Shown one piece after another: positions 16,661 through 25,821 of a stretch of 64,000 nucleotides of DNA. The translations under genes were made by a program, and so were the position numbers. The stretch comes from Legionella lansingensis (GTDB lineage: Bacteria > Pseudomonadota > Gammaproteobacteria > Legionellales > Legionellaceae): NCBI RefSeq assembly GCF_900187355.1, contig NZ_LT906451.1, forward strand, positions 1,054,501-1,118,500, read 5' to 3'. Every line of letters starts with the position of its first letter. The stretch's first letter is position 1. The notes below the pieces were generated by a model, which did not search any database, was not told the origin of the DNA, and saw nothing but the letters and a program-made list of their open reading frames with translations.

Positions 16661-18388
16661 TTAGCTCTCCACTGTATTTATTTTTTTAAATGGTAAATAC
16701 CGAGGCTCCCAGAACATATCTTTGATGACTTTTTCTAGATCGGCTTTCTGGTTACGCTGTGCCAAATTTTCTTTAATTGCAGTATGAGCTACGGCAAGCG
16801 CTATCTGTTTGGCGACAGTTTGAGCTTCATCAAGTGAAGGCAGAAGAGGCAAAAAACTTTCCTTTTTGCATGGTGAAAACTCGCTTAAGGCTTCTGCAGC
16901 TGCCCAAATCATCTTTTTCGATAGCTTTGATGCTTCTACTGCTAAGATACCTAGGCCGATACCTGGAAATACCAGCGCATTATTACACTGGGCAATTTCT
17001 AACAAACGATTTTGATATTCTACGGCCGGGAATGCTGTTCCAGTAGCTATCAATGCTCTACCTTTACTCCAGGTCATAATATCTCTAGGTTGGGCTTCAC
17101 ATCGGTCATCTGGATTAGACAGAGGGAAAATAATCGGTCGCTCACAGGTAGATGACATAATTTCAATGATGTCTTGTGAAAATGCACCTGGTTGTGCTGA
17201 ACAGCCAATTAAAATGGTTGGTTTGATTTGCCGGACGGTGTCCGTCAGTGAAGGGTATTCCCGACTATGACAACACCAGTCTGCAATCTCATTGGCCTTT
17301 CGTGCATAAGGTTTTTGTGCTTCAGTGAGTTCTAAATCAGAGTCTATCAGCAGTCCTTGACGATCAATTAACCAGAAACGTTCATAGGCTTCTTCAAGAG
17401 AAAGACCACGCCTTACCATGGCATCAACAATCTGATCACTTATGCCAGTACCAGCTGAACCAGCGCCAAACACAACAATCCGATGATCGTCTAACTTCTT
17501 ACCTGTTACATCACAAGCGGCGAGAAGAGCAGCTAAAGTTACTGCTCCAGTTCCTTGAATATCATCGTTGAAGGTGCAAAGTTTATCCTGGAATTTGTCC
17601 AAAATGCGGCGAGCATTACTGCGGCCAAAATCCTCCCAGTGCAAAAAGGCTTTAGGGAAATATTTATGAACAGCATTCACGAAAGCGAGGATAAAATCAT
17701 CATATTCTTCAGTATTGATACGTGGGTGCTGACAGCCTAAATATAAAGGATCATTTAATAAATCCTGATTGTTGGTGCCCACATCAAGAAAGACCGGCAA
17801 CGTTCGTGTGGGATCGATGCCACCGCAAAGCGTATAAACCATCAACTTAGCCACGGGTATATCCATACCTCCTATGCCCTGATCACCAATACCAAGTACT
17901 CCTTCGCCATCTGTGACCACAATCAAATCAATTTCTGGGTTAGAACGATTGTTGAGTATCTCTTCGATATGATTTTTATCCAGATGGGTGATGTAGAGTC
18001 CACGAGGTTGGCGATATTCATGACTGTAGCGCTTTACAGCTGTACCCACGATAGGTGTATAAATCGTGGGCAACATTTCCCCTAAATGTTTACTGATTAG
18101 CTTATAAAACAATACTTGGTTTTTGTCATGGAGATTATTAAGGTAAATGTTTTGCTTTAGACGAGTGCTATAGCTTGCGTATTGTAGATAAGCCCGTTTC
18201 ACTTGCTCATCCAAGGTCTCCACGCGATGAGGCAATTTTCCTAGCAGACCAAAGGCTTGACGTTCCTCCTGAGTAAAGGCCGTACTTTTATTAAGTTGAG
18301 GTGTGGTTAAAAGAGGTTTACCGCAAATTGAGGTTTCTACTATCAGCTCACCCGTTTGTTCATCACGAACTAATCTAAAATCTAACAT
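16661..18388 (-). CDS. maeA: NAD-dependent malic enzyme
   Basis: A 575-residue malic enzyme, which oxidatively decarboxylates malate to pyruvate. Family blocks in order are MLPTIYTPIVGTAV, RGLYIT (about residue 150), VVTDGEGVLGIGDQG, FNDDIQGTGAVTLA and the Rossmann VVFGAGSAGTGI. These match the large NAD-type enzyme (SfcA/MaeA), and no phosphotransacetylase-like extension is present. The stretch GVLGIGDQGIGGMDIPVAKL holds catalytic-site residues. It is transcribed alone and divergently from the lipoprotein-surE unit. Confidence 0.93.
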   Translation of the reverse strand: MLDFRLVRDEQTGELIVETSICGKPLLTTPQLNKSTAFTQEERQAFGLLGKLPHRVETLDEQVKRAYLQYASYSTRLKQNIYLNNLHDKNQVLFYKLISKHLGEMLPTIYTPIVGTAVKRYSHEYRQPRGLYITHLDKNHIEEILNNRSNPEIDLIVVTDGEGVLGIGDQGIGGMDIPVAKLMVYTLCGGIDPTRTLPVFLDVGTNNQDLLNDPLYLGCQHPRINTEEYDDFILAFVNAVHKYFPKAFLHWEDFGRSNARRILDKFQDKLCTFNDDIQGTGAVTLAALLAACDVTGKKLDDHRIVVFGAGSAGTGISDQIVDAMVRRGLSLEEAYERFWLIDRQGLLIDSDLELTEAQKPYARKANEIADWCCHSREYPSLTDTVRQIKPTILIGCSAQPGAFSQDIIEIMSSTCERPIIFPLSNPDDRCEAQPRDIMTWSKGRALIATGTAFPAVEYQNRLLEIAQCNNALVFPGIGLGILAVEASKLSKKMIWAAAEALSEFSPCKKESFLPLLPSLDEAQTVAKQIALAVAHTAIKENLAQRNQKADLEKVIKDMFWEPRYLPFKKINTVES

Positions 18389-18528
18389 AGTGTTTACTTT
18401 AAAATTAAAAAATCCTCTAACAATAACTAATCAGCTCTATTTATTCAATCTGAAAGGTGCGATTTAAAATGTAGGGCAACGTTCCGTTTCAACCACACCC
18501 CAGTTTGAACTCAACATGGCGTTAGCAG

Positions 18529-18558
18529 TTGACAAATGATAACATCTGAACCTTTATA
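18529..18558 (+). promoter_or_regulatory. putative sigma-70 promoter of the lipoprotein-surE unit
   Basis: A consensus TTGACA (18529-18534) is followed after 18 nt by TTTATA (18553-18558). The start codon at 18580 lies about 20 nt further, giving a short leader that still holds the AAGAGG ribosome site. It supports the ATG at 18580 rather than the one at 18562. Confidence 0.5.
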
Positions 18559-18579
18559 AATATGCACAAGAGGTTGTTA

Positions 18580-18960
18580 ATGGGGAAATATGTATTCCTA
18601 ATTTTTGCATCAATTGCATTAGTGGCATGTGGTAGGCAAGATGAGACCTATTATCGTCAAAATCCACAAGCGCTACAACAAGCTGTTCAAAATTGCCCTA
18701 ATAAAAAACCAGCTGACATAAGCTGTGCCCAGTTGGTGAATATAGCTCGCGAAGTCAATGAACTAGCCTATCAATTACAAACTAGCCCACAAGGCTTTGG
18801 TAAATCGATATTGGAACTTCAAGAAAACATAGCACAACAGCAAGCTGCTTTGCAAAGTAATCCTAATCAGCCTGAACTTAAAAGCTCAATTGAAAAAAAT
18901 AAACAGAATTTGGCACTGCGCCTTGCTATAGTGAAATGGCTAGAGTCACCTGAGAGCTAA
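18580..18960 (+). CDS. small lipoprotein of unknown function
   Basis: A 126-residue protein with a lipoprotein signal peptide (FLIFASIALVACG, lipobox VAC, Cys at about residue 17). The mature part is helical with Gln-rich and Asn-rich stretches and two further cysteines (NCPNKK and SCAQL) that could pair. AAGAGG lies 6 nt before the ATG at 18580. It ends 3 nt before surE, so the two are co-transcribed. I cannot name its function. Confidence 0.72.
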   Translation: MGKYVFLIFASIALVACGRQDETYYRQNPQALQQAVQNCPNKKPADISCAQLVNIAREVNELAYQLQTSPQGFGKSILELQENIAQQQAALQSNPNQPELKSSIEKNKQNLALRLAIVKWLESPES

Positions 18961-18963
18961 GTC

Positions 18964-19722
18964 ATGAGAGTTCTAGTAAGTAATGATGATGGGGTTCACT
19001 CTCCGGGAATAAGGGCTTTAGCTAATGAAATGTCGCTTCTTGCAGAAACGATAGTGGTTGCTCCTGATCGCAATCGCAGCGCTGCCAGTAATTCTCTAAC
19101 CCTTACAAGACCTCTGCGTGTGAGGCAATTGGATAATGGTTATTTTAGTGTTGAAGGAACACCTACCGATTGCGTGCATTTGGCGCTTACTGGTTTCCTT
19201 AAGCCAGGAGTAGATATTGTTGTTTCAGGTATTAATGAGGGTGCTAACCTGGGTGATGACATCCTTTATTCAGGAACGGTAGCGGCAGCCGTTGAAGGGC
19301 GTTATCTGGGCTTGCCCGCGATTGCCTTTTCTATAGTAGGCGATAATATTCAATACTATGACACGGCAGCGGCAATTGCCCGGCAACTTGTGCTCAAATT
19401 AACGAACAATATGTTGCCACCACAAACTATTCTAAATGTAAATATTCCTGACTTACCTTTGGATAAAATTAGAGGGATTGAAGTGACAAGACTCGGGACT
19501 CGTCATGGGGCGGAACCAGTCATTAAAGAATATGATCCACGTGGCAGGCCAATATACTGGATAGGCCCCCCTGGATTAGAGGCGGATGCAGGCCCAGGCA
19601 CAGATTTTTATGCGATTAGTCAAAATTCTGTGTCCATTACTCCTCTACATCTCGACCTAACTCACTATAAGGTTTTTGATCAGTTATCTAATTGGGTGAG
19701 TAACATTGATTTGGCGTTATGA
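18964..19722 (+). CDS. surE: 5'/3'-nucleotidase SurE
   Basis: A 252-residue SurE phosphatase, active on nucleoside monophosphates and linked to stationary-phase survival. The metal-binding VSNDDG motif (Asp8, Asp9), the Ser/Asn-rich [15 protein letters not shown] block and [12 protein letters not shown] are all intact. It follows the lipoprotein gene by 3 nt and precedes nlpD and rpoS, the common gammaproteobacterial order. A pcm gene, often found between surE and nlpD elsewhere, is absent here. Confidence 0.96.
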   Translation: MRVLVSNDDGVHSPGIRALANEMSLLAETIVVAPDRNRSAASNSLTLTRPLRVRQLDNGYFSVEGTPTDCVHLALTGFLKPGVDIVVSGINEGANLGDDILYSGTVAAAVEGRYLGLPAIAFSIVGDNIQYYDTAAAIARQLVLKLTNNMLPPQTILNVNIPDLPLDKIRGIEVTRLGTRHGAEPVIKEYDPRGRPIYWIGPPGLEADAGPGTDFYAISQNSVSITPLHLDLTHYKVFDQLSNWVSNIDLAL

Positions 19723-19762
19723 AATGGTTATTGGGGAATCTATAAAAATTGGAATGTTTACC

Positions 19763-19802
19763 AAACCATGTCATTCCCACCTACGCGAGAATGACATGGT
19801 TT
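19763..19802. terminator. long hairpin downstream of surE (terminator or repeat)
   Basis: A perfect 14-bp stem (AAACCATGTCATTC and its complement) has a 12-nt loop. It sits between surE and nlpD and would separate the two transcripts. The ATTCCCaCc...GaGAAT core also resembles the REP-like palindrome at 16508. Confidence 0.55.
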
Positions 19803-19869
19803 AATTGAACAGTCTCAAAAATTGGGTTCATGAATTTGGGATTCTATTTAAGTTAGCTAGGACGTGAGT

Positions 19870-20619
19870 ATGTACAGGTTGGGTGTTGTATTAATCATCT
19901 TATTTCTTATTGGCTGTGAATCCAGAACAACCTTGGCTCCTGTTGTCGAAGGGAAATGGCGAGCGCAGAAAAATTATCAAGGGACCCATGTCGTTCAACG
20001 TGGAGAAACATTATATGCCGTCGCTTTCCGTCATGACCTCGATTATCGCGAATTGGCAGCATTCAACCATTTATCAAGCCCCTATACTTTAAGAGTCGGG
20101 CAAGTATTAAGGATAGGTCGCGTTTCTCGTCCTACAGCACGTGCGTTACCATATTCAACGTCAAGTAAGCGGATATATGCTGTAAAAAGAACTACAATAA
20201 TAAAAAGACAAGCACCCAAATTTAAGCCTATCACGACCTGGGCTACCCCTAGCTCAAGTGGATGGGTTTGGCCTGTGAATGGACGAGTAGCCTCAAGATT
20301 TGTTCCGCAACAGGGCAAAAAAGGCATAGATATTGCTGGTAAAAAAGGGGAAAAGATCCGGGCTGCTTCCAGTGGGGTAGTAGCCTACTCTGGTAATGGT
20401 TTATCGGGTTATGGAAACTTGATTATCATCAAGCATAATAATCAGTTTCTGACCGCATATGGTAATAATTTACGTAATTTGGTGAAAGAAGGTCAAACAG
20501 TTAAAGCTGGACAAGTTATTGCCGAAATGGGGGTTATCGATAGACGATTTTGGGGAGTTCATTTTGAGATCAGAAGGGCAGGAAGACCAGTGAATCCACT
20601 CAATTATTTGCGAGGTTAA
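19870..20619 (+). CDS. nlpD: NlpD-type lipoprotein (LysM plus degenerate M23)
   Basis: A 249-residue lipoprotein with lipobox LIGC, a LysM domain (HVVQRGETLYAVAFRHDLDYRELAAFNHL) and a C-terminal M23 domain. Two metal-ligand positions of active LytM peptidases are missing: the region before IDIAGKKG has Lys instead of His, and the HxH motif reads VHF. This degeneracy is known for NlpD, which activates the amidase AmiC at the septum instead of cutting peptidoglycan. The ATG at 19870 is 7 nt after AGGA. In other gammaproteobacteria an rpoS promoter lies inside nlpD. Confidence 0.9.
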   Translation: MYRLGVVLIILFLIGCESRTTLAPVVEGKWRAQKNYQGTHVVQRGETLYAVAFRHDLDYRELAAFNHLSSPYTLRVGQVLRIGRVSRPTARALPYSTSSKRIYAVKRTTIIKRQAPKFKPITTWATPSSSGWVWPVNGRVASRFVPQQGKKGIDIAGKKGEKIRAASSGVVAYSGNGLSGYGNLIIIKHNNQFLTAYGNNLRNLVKEGQTVKAGQVIAEMGVIDRRFWGVHFEIRRAGRPVNPLNYLRG

Positions 20620-20697
20620 CCACCTAATTGATGTTGCAGTTGGTCATTGAATGAAGGGTGTTTTTTCTTTTACAGATATAAACACATAGGTGATATG

Positions 20698-21714
20698 ATG
20701 CAACCAGATGACGAATCAGTTAAACCAGATGAAATCCATGAAGAAGATTGGGATGAATCACCAGATGATGCAGCCTTACTTGACGAAGAAGAGGCCGAGG
20801 TAGCAGCTGCTCCAGCAGAGCCAGAGCATGATTTTAGTGATGAAGAAGCTTTTCCGAGTTTTCAGCGTGGCAGACAAGCCGCAAAAATAATGGATGCTAC
20901 GCAGATTTATCTTAGTGAAATTGGCTTCTCACCGCTGCTTTCAGCTGAAGAAGAGGTCTATTATGCTAAGCTGGCGCTGAAAGGAGATACAGCAGCACGC
21001 AAGAAAATGATTGAGTCCAATCTTCGCTTGGTTGTGAAAATAGCCAGACGCTATTTGAATCGCGGATTACCCTTACTTGACCTGATTGAAGAAGGTAATC
21101 TGGGGCTGATGAAATCTGTTGAAAAATTTGATCCTGAGAGAGGATTCCGTTTTTCAACTTATGCTACCTGGTGGATTCGACAGACGATAGAACGGGCCAT
21201 CATGAATCAAACGAGAACCATTCGTCTTCCAATTCATGTTGTGAAAGAGCTCAATGTTTACCTCAGAGCTGCTCGTCAGTTAACACAAAAGCTTGATCAT
21301 GAACCGTCGGCCGAAGAAATAGCTGATATGGTAGACAAGCCACTTGAGGATGTGGAAAAATTGCTTGGTTTGAACGATAAAGTTGCTTCGGTAGATACTC
21401 CTATTGGTTATGATGAGAATAAATCATTATTAGATACTATTGCTGATGAAAATAGTATGAATCCTGCTGAGCTTTTGACAGATGAAAATTTACGGACACA
21501 TATTGAATCTCTGCTAGATAAGTTAACCGAAAATCAGCAACAGGTTATTGCTCGACGCTTTGGTTTGCGAGGATTCGAAAAGGCAACGCTTGAGGATGTG
21601 GGAAAGGAAATCAACTTAACCCGCGAACGCGTAAGACAAATTCAAGTCGAAGCACTAAAGACGTTACGAGGACTCTTGGAAAAAGTAGGTTTAAGCCAAG
21701 AAGATCTGTTCTAA
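20698..21714 (+). CDS. rpoS: stationary-phase sigma factor RpoS
   Basis: A 338-residue sigma-70 family factor without the long region 1.1. Region 1.2 ([17 protein letters not shown]), region 2 ([16 protein letters not shown], then [19 protein letters not shown]) and region 4.2 ([20 protein letters not shown]) are all complete. The acidic N-terminal 60 residues are variable. ATGs at 20695 and 20698 are both possible; the second is 7 nt from AGG. In Legionella RpoS controls late-phase transmission traits. Position after nlpD supports the identity. Confidence 0.95.
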   Translation: MQPDDESVKPDEIHEEDWDESPDDAALLDEEEAEVAAAPAEPEHDFSDEEAFPSFQRGRQAAKIMDATQIYLSEIGFSPLLSAEEEVYYAKLALKGDTAARKKMIESNLRLVVKIARRYLNRGLPLLDLIEEGNLGLMKSVEKFDPERGFRFSTYATWWIRQTIERAIMNQTRTIRLPIHVVKELNVYLRAARQLTQKLDHEPSAEEIADMVDKPLEDVEKLLGLNDKVASVDTPIGYDENKSLLDTIADENSMNPAELLTDENLRTHIESLLDKLTENQQQVIARRFGLRGFEKATLEDVGKEINLTRERVRQIQVEALKTLRGLLEKVGLSQEDLF

Positions 21715-21768
21715 AGGTCTCACATATGCTTGGCTTATGAACGATTTGTTTTGGCGGACTATAAGAGC

Positions 21769-21834
21769 GGCCTCCTTCCGTACCATCCCTCGTTTAAGAT
21801 CGATCGTTACCTATCAAAATTAGGCTGTCACTGT
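21769..21834. repeat. right-hand fragment of the 190-bp MITE-like element
   Basis: The segment from CCTCCTTCCGTACCATCCCTC to AATTAGGCTGTCACTGT matches the right third of the element at 2868-3057 with few changes. No left terminal repeat is present. Its terminus overlaps the stop codon of the gene at 21828-22424. Confidence 0.7.
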
Positions 21835-22424
21835 AGTACGTTTTGTGTCTCATTTGTTTGAGCGGGCTTGGTTGAGGTGTTTTGATCTTTATTTTCAGTT
21901 CCTGAGAAACAGGCAGCGGCAACTTCATTAATGTGTTTAGTATAATCGCTTTCAGTCATGGTATCAGCCATTTCGAGAATCTTTCTTAACTTGGGGTTAG
22001 CACAATTACAATAAGCTGTTGAGATTTGTTTATCACTGTCACTCATTGTAGGGAAAACCAACTCGAATTTGTCTTCACAATATTCCAGCACATCTTCTTC
22101 CGTGGCTTTATCCAGACCAACTTCATTTTCTATTGAATCCATAGTGTCTTGTAGTATCGTCTGAGACAGGCAAAGCTGCGTTATTTTGTTGGTATCTTCC
22201 GGATTGTCCAAAATGTGTTTGTCCGCACATTCACAATATTTTTTACCAAAATTTTGATAGTCAACCTCATCTTTGATGTTATCTACACGTTTCATCCATG
22301 ATGTAAGACAAATAGATTGGAAAGACTCTTGAGGCTGACCACTCACTTGAGTTGCGTTTCCATACTCAGGAATTAAGCCAATAATAGTAGCTAGTAGAAT
22401 GGATTTAGCATAATCAAAATTCAT
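21828..22424 (-). CDS. cysteine-rich secreted protein of unknown function
   Basis: A 198-residue protein with a signal-like N-terminus (SILLATIIGLIPEYGNA) and eight cysteines in the mature part, including CxC pairs (YCECADKH and YCNCANPK). The spacing hints at two related helical halves. The C-terminal tail is Thr/Gln/Asn-rich. The last codons and the TGA lie in the right end of a MITE-like element, so the tail may have been created by insertion. An AAGGAG site precedes the ATG. It lies downstream of hmgA on the same strand but behind a strong hairpin. Family not recognised. Confidence 0.65.
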   Translation of the reverse strand: MNFDYAKSILLATIIGLIPEYGNATQVSGQPQESFQSICLTSWMKRVDNIKDEVDYQNFGKKYCECADKHILDNPEDTNKITQLCLSQTILQDTMDSIENEVGLDKATEEDVLEYCEDKFELVFPTMSDSDKQISTAYCNCANPKLRKILEMADTMTESDYTKHINEVAAACFSGTENKDQNTSTKPAQTNETQNVLQ

Positions 22425-22448
22425 CTTGCTTACTCCTTTTAAACATCG

Positions 22449-22488
22449 TAGGGTCTGTTGATATTTCGCGAAATGTCAACAGACCCTA
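22449..22488. terminator. 40-nt near-perfect palindrome at the 3' end of hmgA
   Basis: TAGGGTCTGTTGA (22449-22461) pairs with TCAACAGACCCTA (22476-22488). The inner ATTTCGCGAAAT extends the stem. The hmgA stop codon (22486-22488) is its outermost triplet. It probably acts as terminator between hmgA and the cysteine-rich gene. Confidence 0.65.
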
Positions 22489-23739
22489 GGGGGTCTGAAA
22501 ATTTAAGGGCAAACTCTGCCAGCAAGCTGAATAATTTGCTTCACGTGCAGGATGCCTAAACGCCTGTTCACTTACTAACCAGGGCTTTCTAGTTTCAAAC
22601 ATAAACGCTAACGTATTTTGATAGCGAGTAGGTTTTAGTTCTTCATGAATGACTGAGCGATAGGTATCGCCATCAGGCCCATGAGCGGTCATGCAATTAT
22701 GAATGCTCACACCACCAGGAATAAAACCCTCTTTCTTCGCATCATATTCACCGGTAATAAGCCCCATCAGTTCATTCATAATATTGCGATGGAAGTAGGG
22801 GGGTCTAAACGTATGCTCGGCTACCATCCACCTTGGCGGAAAGATAACAAAATCAAGATTTGCAACCCCAGGAGTATTACTTTCTGAGGTTAACACTGTA
22901 AATATGGAAGGATCTGGGTGATCGAAGCTTACGGTGTTGATGGTATTAAAAAGTGATAAGTCATAACAATAAGGTGCATAATTCCCATGCCAAGCCACAA
23001 CATTCAACGGAGAATGATTTGATTTAGCAGTCCAAAATTTATGTTGATATTTACAAATTAACACGACTTCTTTTTCAATGTGCTCAAATGCTGCTTGTGG
23101 ATAAAGAAAATGACGCGGATTAGCCAAACCATTTGCACCAATTGGTCCTAATTGTGGCAAATTTAAAGGGCTACTACTATTTTCACACAAATATCCTGCA
23201 GCCAAGGATGAGAGCAAATCCACTTTAAATTTTACACCCCTTGGAATGACAGCAATTTTACCAGGGCCTATGGTTAACTTACCGAATTCAGTATGAATAT
23301 GTAGGTCGCCTAGGTAAGGGACAAATAAGAACTCGCCATCACTGTTGCTAAAATAGCGTCCATCCATGGATTGATTACATTGATAAATAAAGGCATTAGA
23401 CGATTTATTACCTGCTATGTGAAATAAACCATCTACAAAATCCTTGTTTTCTGAGGGCGCAGATAGAGGCTGCCAACGTAAAGGATTAGGTGGTTGATTA
23501 GCCTCGTAAGTTAAGGGCAAAGGCTTTTCGTAAGGAATATAATCTTCATGCACGACAGAGGGAAGTGTGCGATAAAGCCAGCTTCTTAGGTTAACATGCC
23601 TTGGGCGTGTAAAAGCACTACCACTGAGTTGCTCTGCATAAAGTCCAAATCGACATTGTTGGGGTGAATTCTGATCCTGGGGCAAAGCACCTGCGATGGC
23701 CTCACTTTGGTGATGGTTACCAAATCCTGCTAAATACAC
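22486..23739 (-). CDS. hmgA: homogentisate 1,2-dioxygenase
   Basis: A 417-residue iron dioxygenase that opens the ring of homogentisate in tyrosine degradation. Family features are [15 protein letters not shown] at the N-terminus, [12 protein letters not shown] in the middle, and [16 protein letters not shown] plus HGPD in the C-terminal metal site. It starts with GTG after GGGAGG. In Legionella, homogentisate that is not degraded polymerises to the brown pyomelanin pigment, so this gene influences pigmentation. It appears complete. Confidence 0.95.
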   Translation of the reverse strand: MYLAGFGNHHQSEAIAGALPQDQNSPQQCRFGLYAEQLSGSAFTRPRHVNLRSWLYRTLPSVVHEDYIPYEKPLPLTYEANQPPNPLRWQPLSAPSENKDFVDGLFHIAGNKSSNAFIYQCNQSMDGRYFSNSDGEFLFVPYLGDLHIHTEFGKLTIGPGKIAVIPRGVKFKVDLLSSLAAGYLCENSSSPLNLPQLGPIGANGLANPRHFLYPQAAFEHIEKEVVLICKYQHKFWTAKSNHSPLNVVAWHGNYAPYCYDLSLFNTINTVSFDHPDPSIFTVLTSESNTPGVANLDFVIFPPRWMVAEHTFRPPYFHRNIMNELMGLITGEYDAKKEGFIPGGVSIHNCMTAHGPDGDTYRSVIHEELKPTRYQNTLAFMFETRKPWLVSEQAFRHPAREANYSACWQSLPLNFQTP

Positions 23740-23938
23740 CTCAACCTCCCTTCAGAAAATAAACCTGCCTAGAATAGCTTGAAATAGCCAACAATGTCGA
23801 GTTTACCAAGCTCGGTTCTTTTTAATTTATAGACGATGTATAATTTTATTTATTTAACCATCATTGCTTGTTATCTATGAAATTCAGCCATATGGAGAAT
23901 TTTATGGGTACCTGGCTAAGTTTTTTTGAGGTGCAGGA

Positions 23939-24679
23939 ATGGCTGGACATAGTAAATGGGCTAATATTCGTTTTCGTAAAGGCGCTCAAGATGCTAAGCG
24001 TGGCAAAATTTTCACCAAATTGATTCGTGAAATTTCTGTTGCTGCCAGAATGGGTGGTGCAGAAGAAAGTTCTAATCCAAGATTGCGGGATGCAATCAGC
24101 AAGGCACTCAAAGCTAACATGAAACGGGACACCATCGATAATGCTATAAAACGAGGTGCCGGTGGTTTAGAAGATGCAAATATGATTGAGATGCGTTATG
24201 AAGGCTATGGTCCAGGTGGTGTGGCAATTTTAGTTGATTGTTTATCTGATAATAAAAATCGTACCGTTTCTGATGTAAGGCATGCGTTTACTAAGTATGG
24301 TGGTAATCTGGGAACCGATGGCTCAGTAGCTTATCTTTTCCACAAACAAGGCGAAATTCTTTTGACCTCTGGCCAATCAGAAGAAGAGGCAATGGAGGTG
24401 GCGATAGAAGCAGGAGCGGAGGATGTAATTCTTGAAGACAACCAAATTGAAGTCATTACACCAGCTGAAAGCTACCATGCTGTATTAGCAGCCCTTCAGG
24501 AGGCAGGTTATGAAATTGAGCAATCTCAGTTGACCATGCGTGCACAAACTACGGTAGCCATAGATAAGGAAGCTGCGGAAACCTTATTAAAATTAATAGA
24601 TATGCTCGAAGATTTAGATGACGTACAGGAGGTTTATAGCAATGCAGAACTCCCTGAGACTCTCTTTGAAACGGCCTGA
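23939..24679 (+). CDS. yebC: YebC/PmpR-family protein
   Basis: A 246-residue YebC-family protein starting MAGHSKWANIRFRKGAQDAKRGK, the invariant family N-terminus. Members are DNA-binding regulators and, in recent work, ribosome-associated factors for difficult peptide stretches. Full length. A GAGG-containing site precedes the ATG. Its stop codon overlaps the ruvC start (TGATG), so yebC-ruvC-ruvA is one operon. Confidence 0.95.
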   Translation: MAGHSKWANIRFRKGAQDAKRGKIFTKLIREISVAARMGGAEESSNPRLRDAISKALKANMKRDTIDNAIKRGAGGLEDANMIEMRYEGYGPGGVAILVDCLSDNKNRTVSDVRHAFTKYGGNLGTDGSVAYLFHKQGEILLTSGQSEEEAMEVAIEAGAEDVILEDNQIEVITPAESYHAVLAALQEAGYEIEQSQLTMRAQTTVAIDKEAAETLLKLIDMLEDLDDVQEVYSNAELPETLFETA

Positions 24680-25197
24680 TGAGCAGCATTATTTTAGGTA
24701 TTGATCCTGGGTCCCGTATTACTGGCTACGGGATTATCAAGGAAGAAAAACGCAAAATTCATTATTTAGATAGTGGCTGTATTCGCACCGCTGAAGGAGA
24801 ATTAAGCCAACGGCTATTGCAAATTTTTGATGGGATCTGCCAGTTAATGGATAGCTATCGTCCTGACGAAGTGGCGATAGAGCAAGTATTTCTGCATCAA
24901 AATCCTAATTCAGCCCTCAAATTAGGGCATGCAAGAGGAGCCGCTATGGTAGCTGCTGCCTCACATCGGTTGCAAATAAACGAGTATTCCGCAAGAGAAG
25001 TTAAACAGGCTATTGTCGGATATGGGGCAGCACAAAAAGAGCAAGTTAAACACATGGTGATGAAATTATTAATGCTCAATTCTGTACCACAAAATGATGC
25101 TGCAGATGCTTTGGCGATTGCGATTTGTCATAGCCACATGCGCCATAATCTTCCACTTATTCAACGCCAACAACATTCAAGGAGACGCTTACGATGA
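24679..25197 (+). CDS. ruvC: Holliday junction resolvase RuvC
   Basis: A 172-residue endonuclease that cuts Holliday junctions during recombination repair. The acidic catalytic residues are visible in GIDPGSRITGYG (Asp8), AIEQVF, and the C-terminal NDAADALAIAICH. It overlaps yebC by one base and ruvA by four. Confidence 0.96.
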   Translation: MSSIILGIDPGSRITGYGIIKEEKRKIHYLDSGCIRTAEGELSQRLLQIFDGICQLMDSYRPDEVAIEQVFLHQNPNSALKLGHARGAAMVAAASHRLQINEYSAREVKQAIVGYGAAQKEQVKHMVMKLLMLNSVPQNDAADALAIAICHSHMRHNLPLIQRQQHSRRRLR

Positions 25198-25793
25198 TTG
25201 GTTGGTTAAATGGACAAATTGTTGATAGACATCAACCTGGAAAATTGGTCATTGACGTTAACGGTGTTGGCTATGATGTAGAGACATCCCTCAACACGTT
25301 TTTTCAACTCGAGTCTCATCGTAATCGTGTGGGATTGCATATTCATACTATCGTCAGGGAAGATGCTTTACTGTTGTTTGGTTTTTTGGATAAACAAGAA
25401 CGAGCTCTCTTCAGGGCTTTAATTAAGGTAAATGGTGTGGGCCCTAAATTGGCCATGGCCATTCTTTCCAGCGTCACACCCTCAGAGTTCGTTCAGTGTA
25501 TCAGTCAACAAAATACTTTACTTTTAACCAAACTCCCCGGGATAGGTAAGAAAACTGCCGAGCGTTTAGTTGTGGAGATGAGGGATAACCTAAAACAATT
25601 CTTCTCCCAAACAGATTCTAATGAAACCCCACAGACACTGGTCAATGTGAACCAAGAGGAAGCTATCAGTGCTTTAGAGGCTTTAGGATATAAACAACAA
25701 GAAGCAGCCAAAGTCGTTAAAAAAATTGATGACGGTCAGAAAACGTGTGAACAATTAATTCGCCAGGCTTTGCAATTAATGGCTAGAGGCTAA
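25194..25793 (+). CDS. ruvA: Holliday junction DNA helicase subunit RuvA
   Basis: A 199-residue RuvA with the N-terminal OB fold (MIGWLNGQI, VNGVGYDVE), the helix-hairpin-helix motifs (VNGVGPKLAMAIL, LPGIGKKTAERLVVEM) and the C-terminal domain that contacts RuvB (EEAISALEALGYKQQEA). It targets the RuvB motor to four-way junctions. ruvB does not follow; a convergent pmrB gene comes next instead. Confidence 0.96.
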   Translation: MIGWLNGQIVDRHQPGKLVIDVNGVGYDVETSLNTFFQLESHRNRVGLHIHTIVREDALLLFGFLDKQERALFRALIKVNGVGPKLAMAILSSVTPSEFVQCISQQNTLLLTKLPGIGKKTAERLVVEMRDNLKQFFSQTDSNETPQTLVNVNQEEAISALEALGYKQQEAAKVVKKIDDGQKTCEQLIRQALQLMARG

Positions 25794-25821
25794 CTGGTAG
25801 GAGCAGAACATCAAAGACGGA

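Noticed and set aside
19763-19802. Hairpin between surE and nlpD as a riboswitch
   Set aside because: It is a simple stem with a 12-nt loop and no conserved aptamer; a terminator or repeat explains it.
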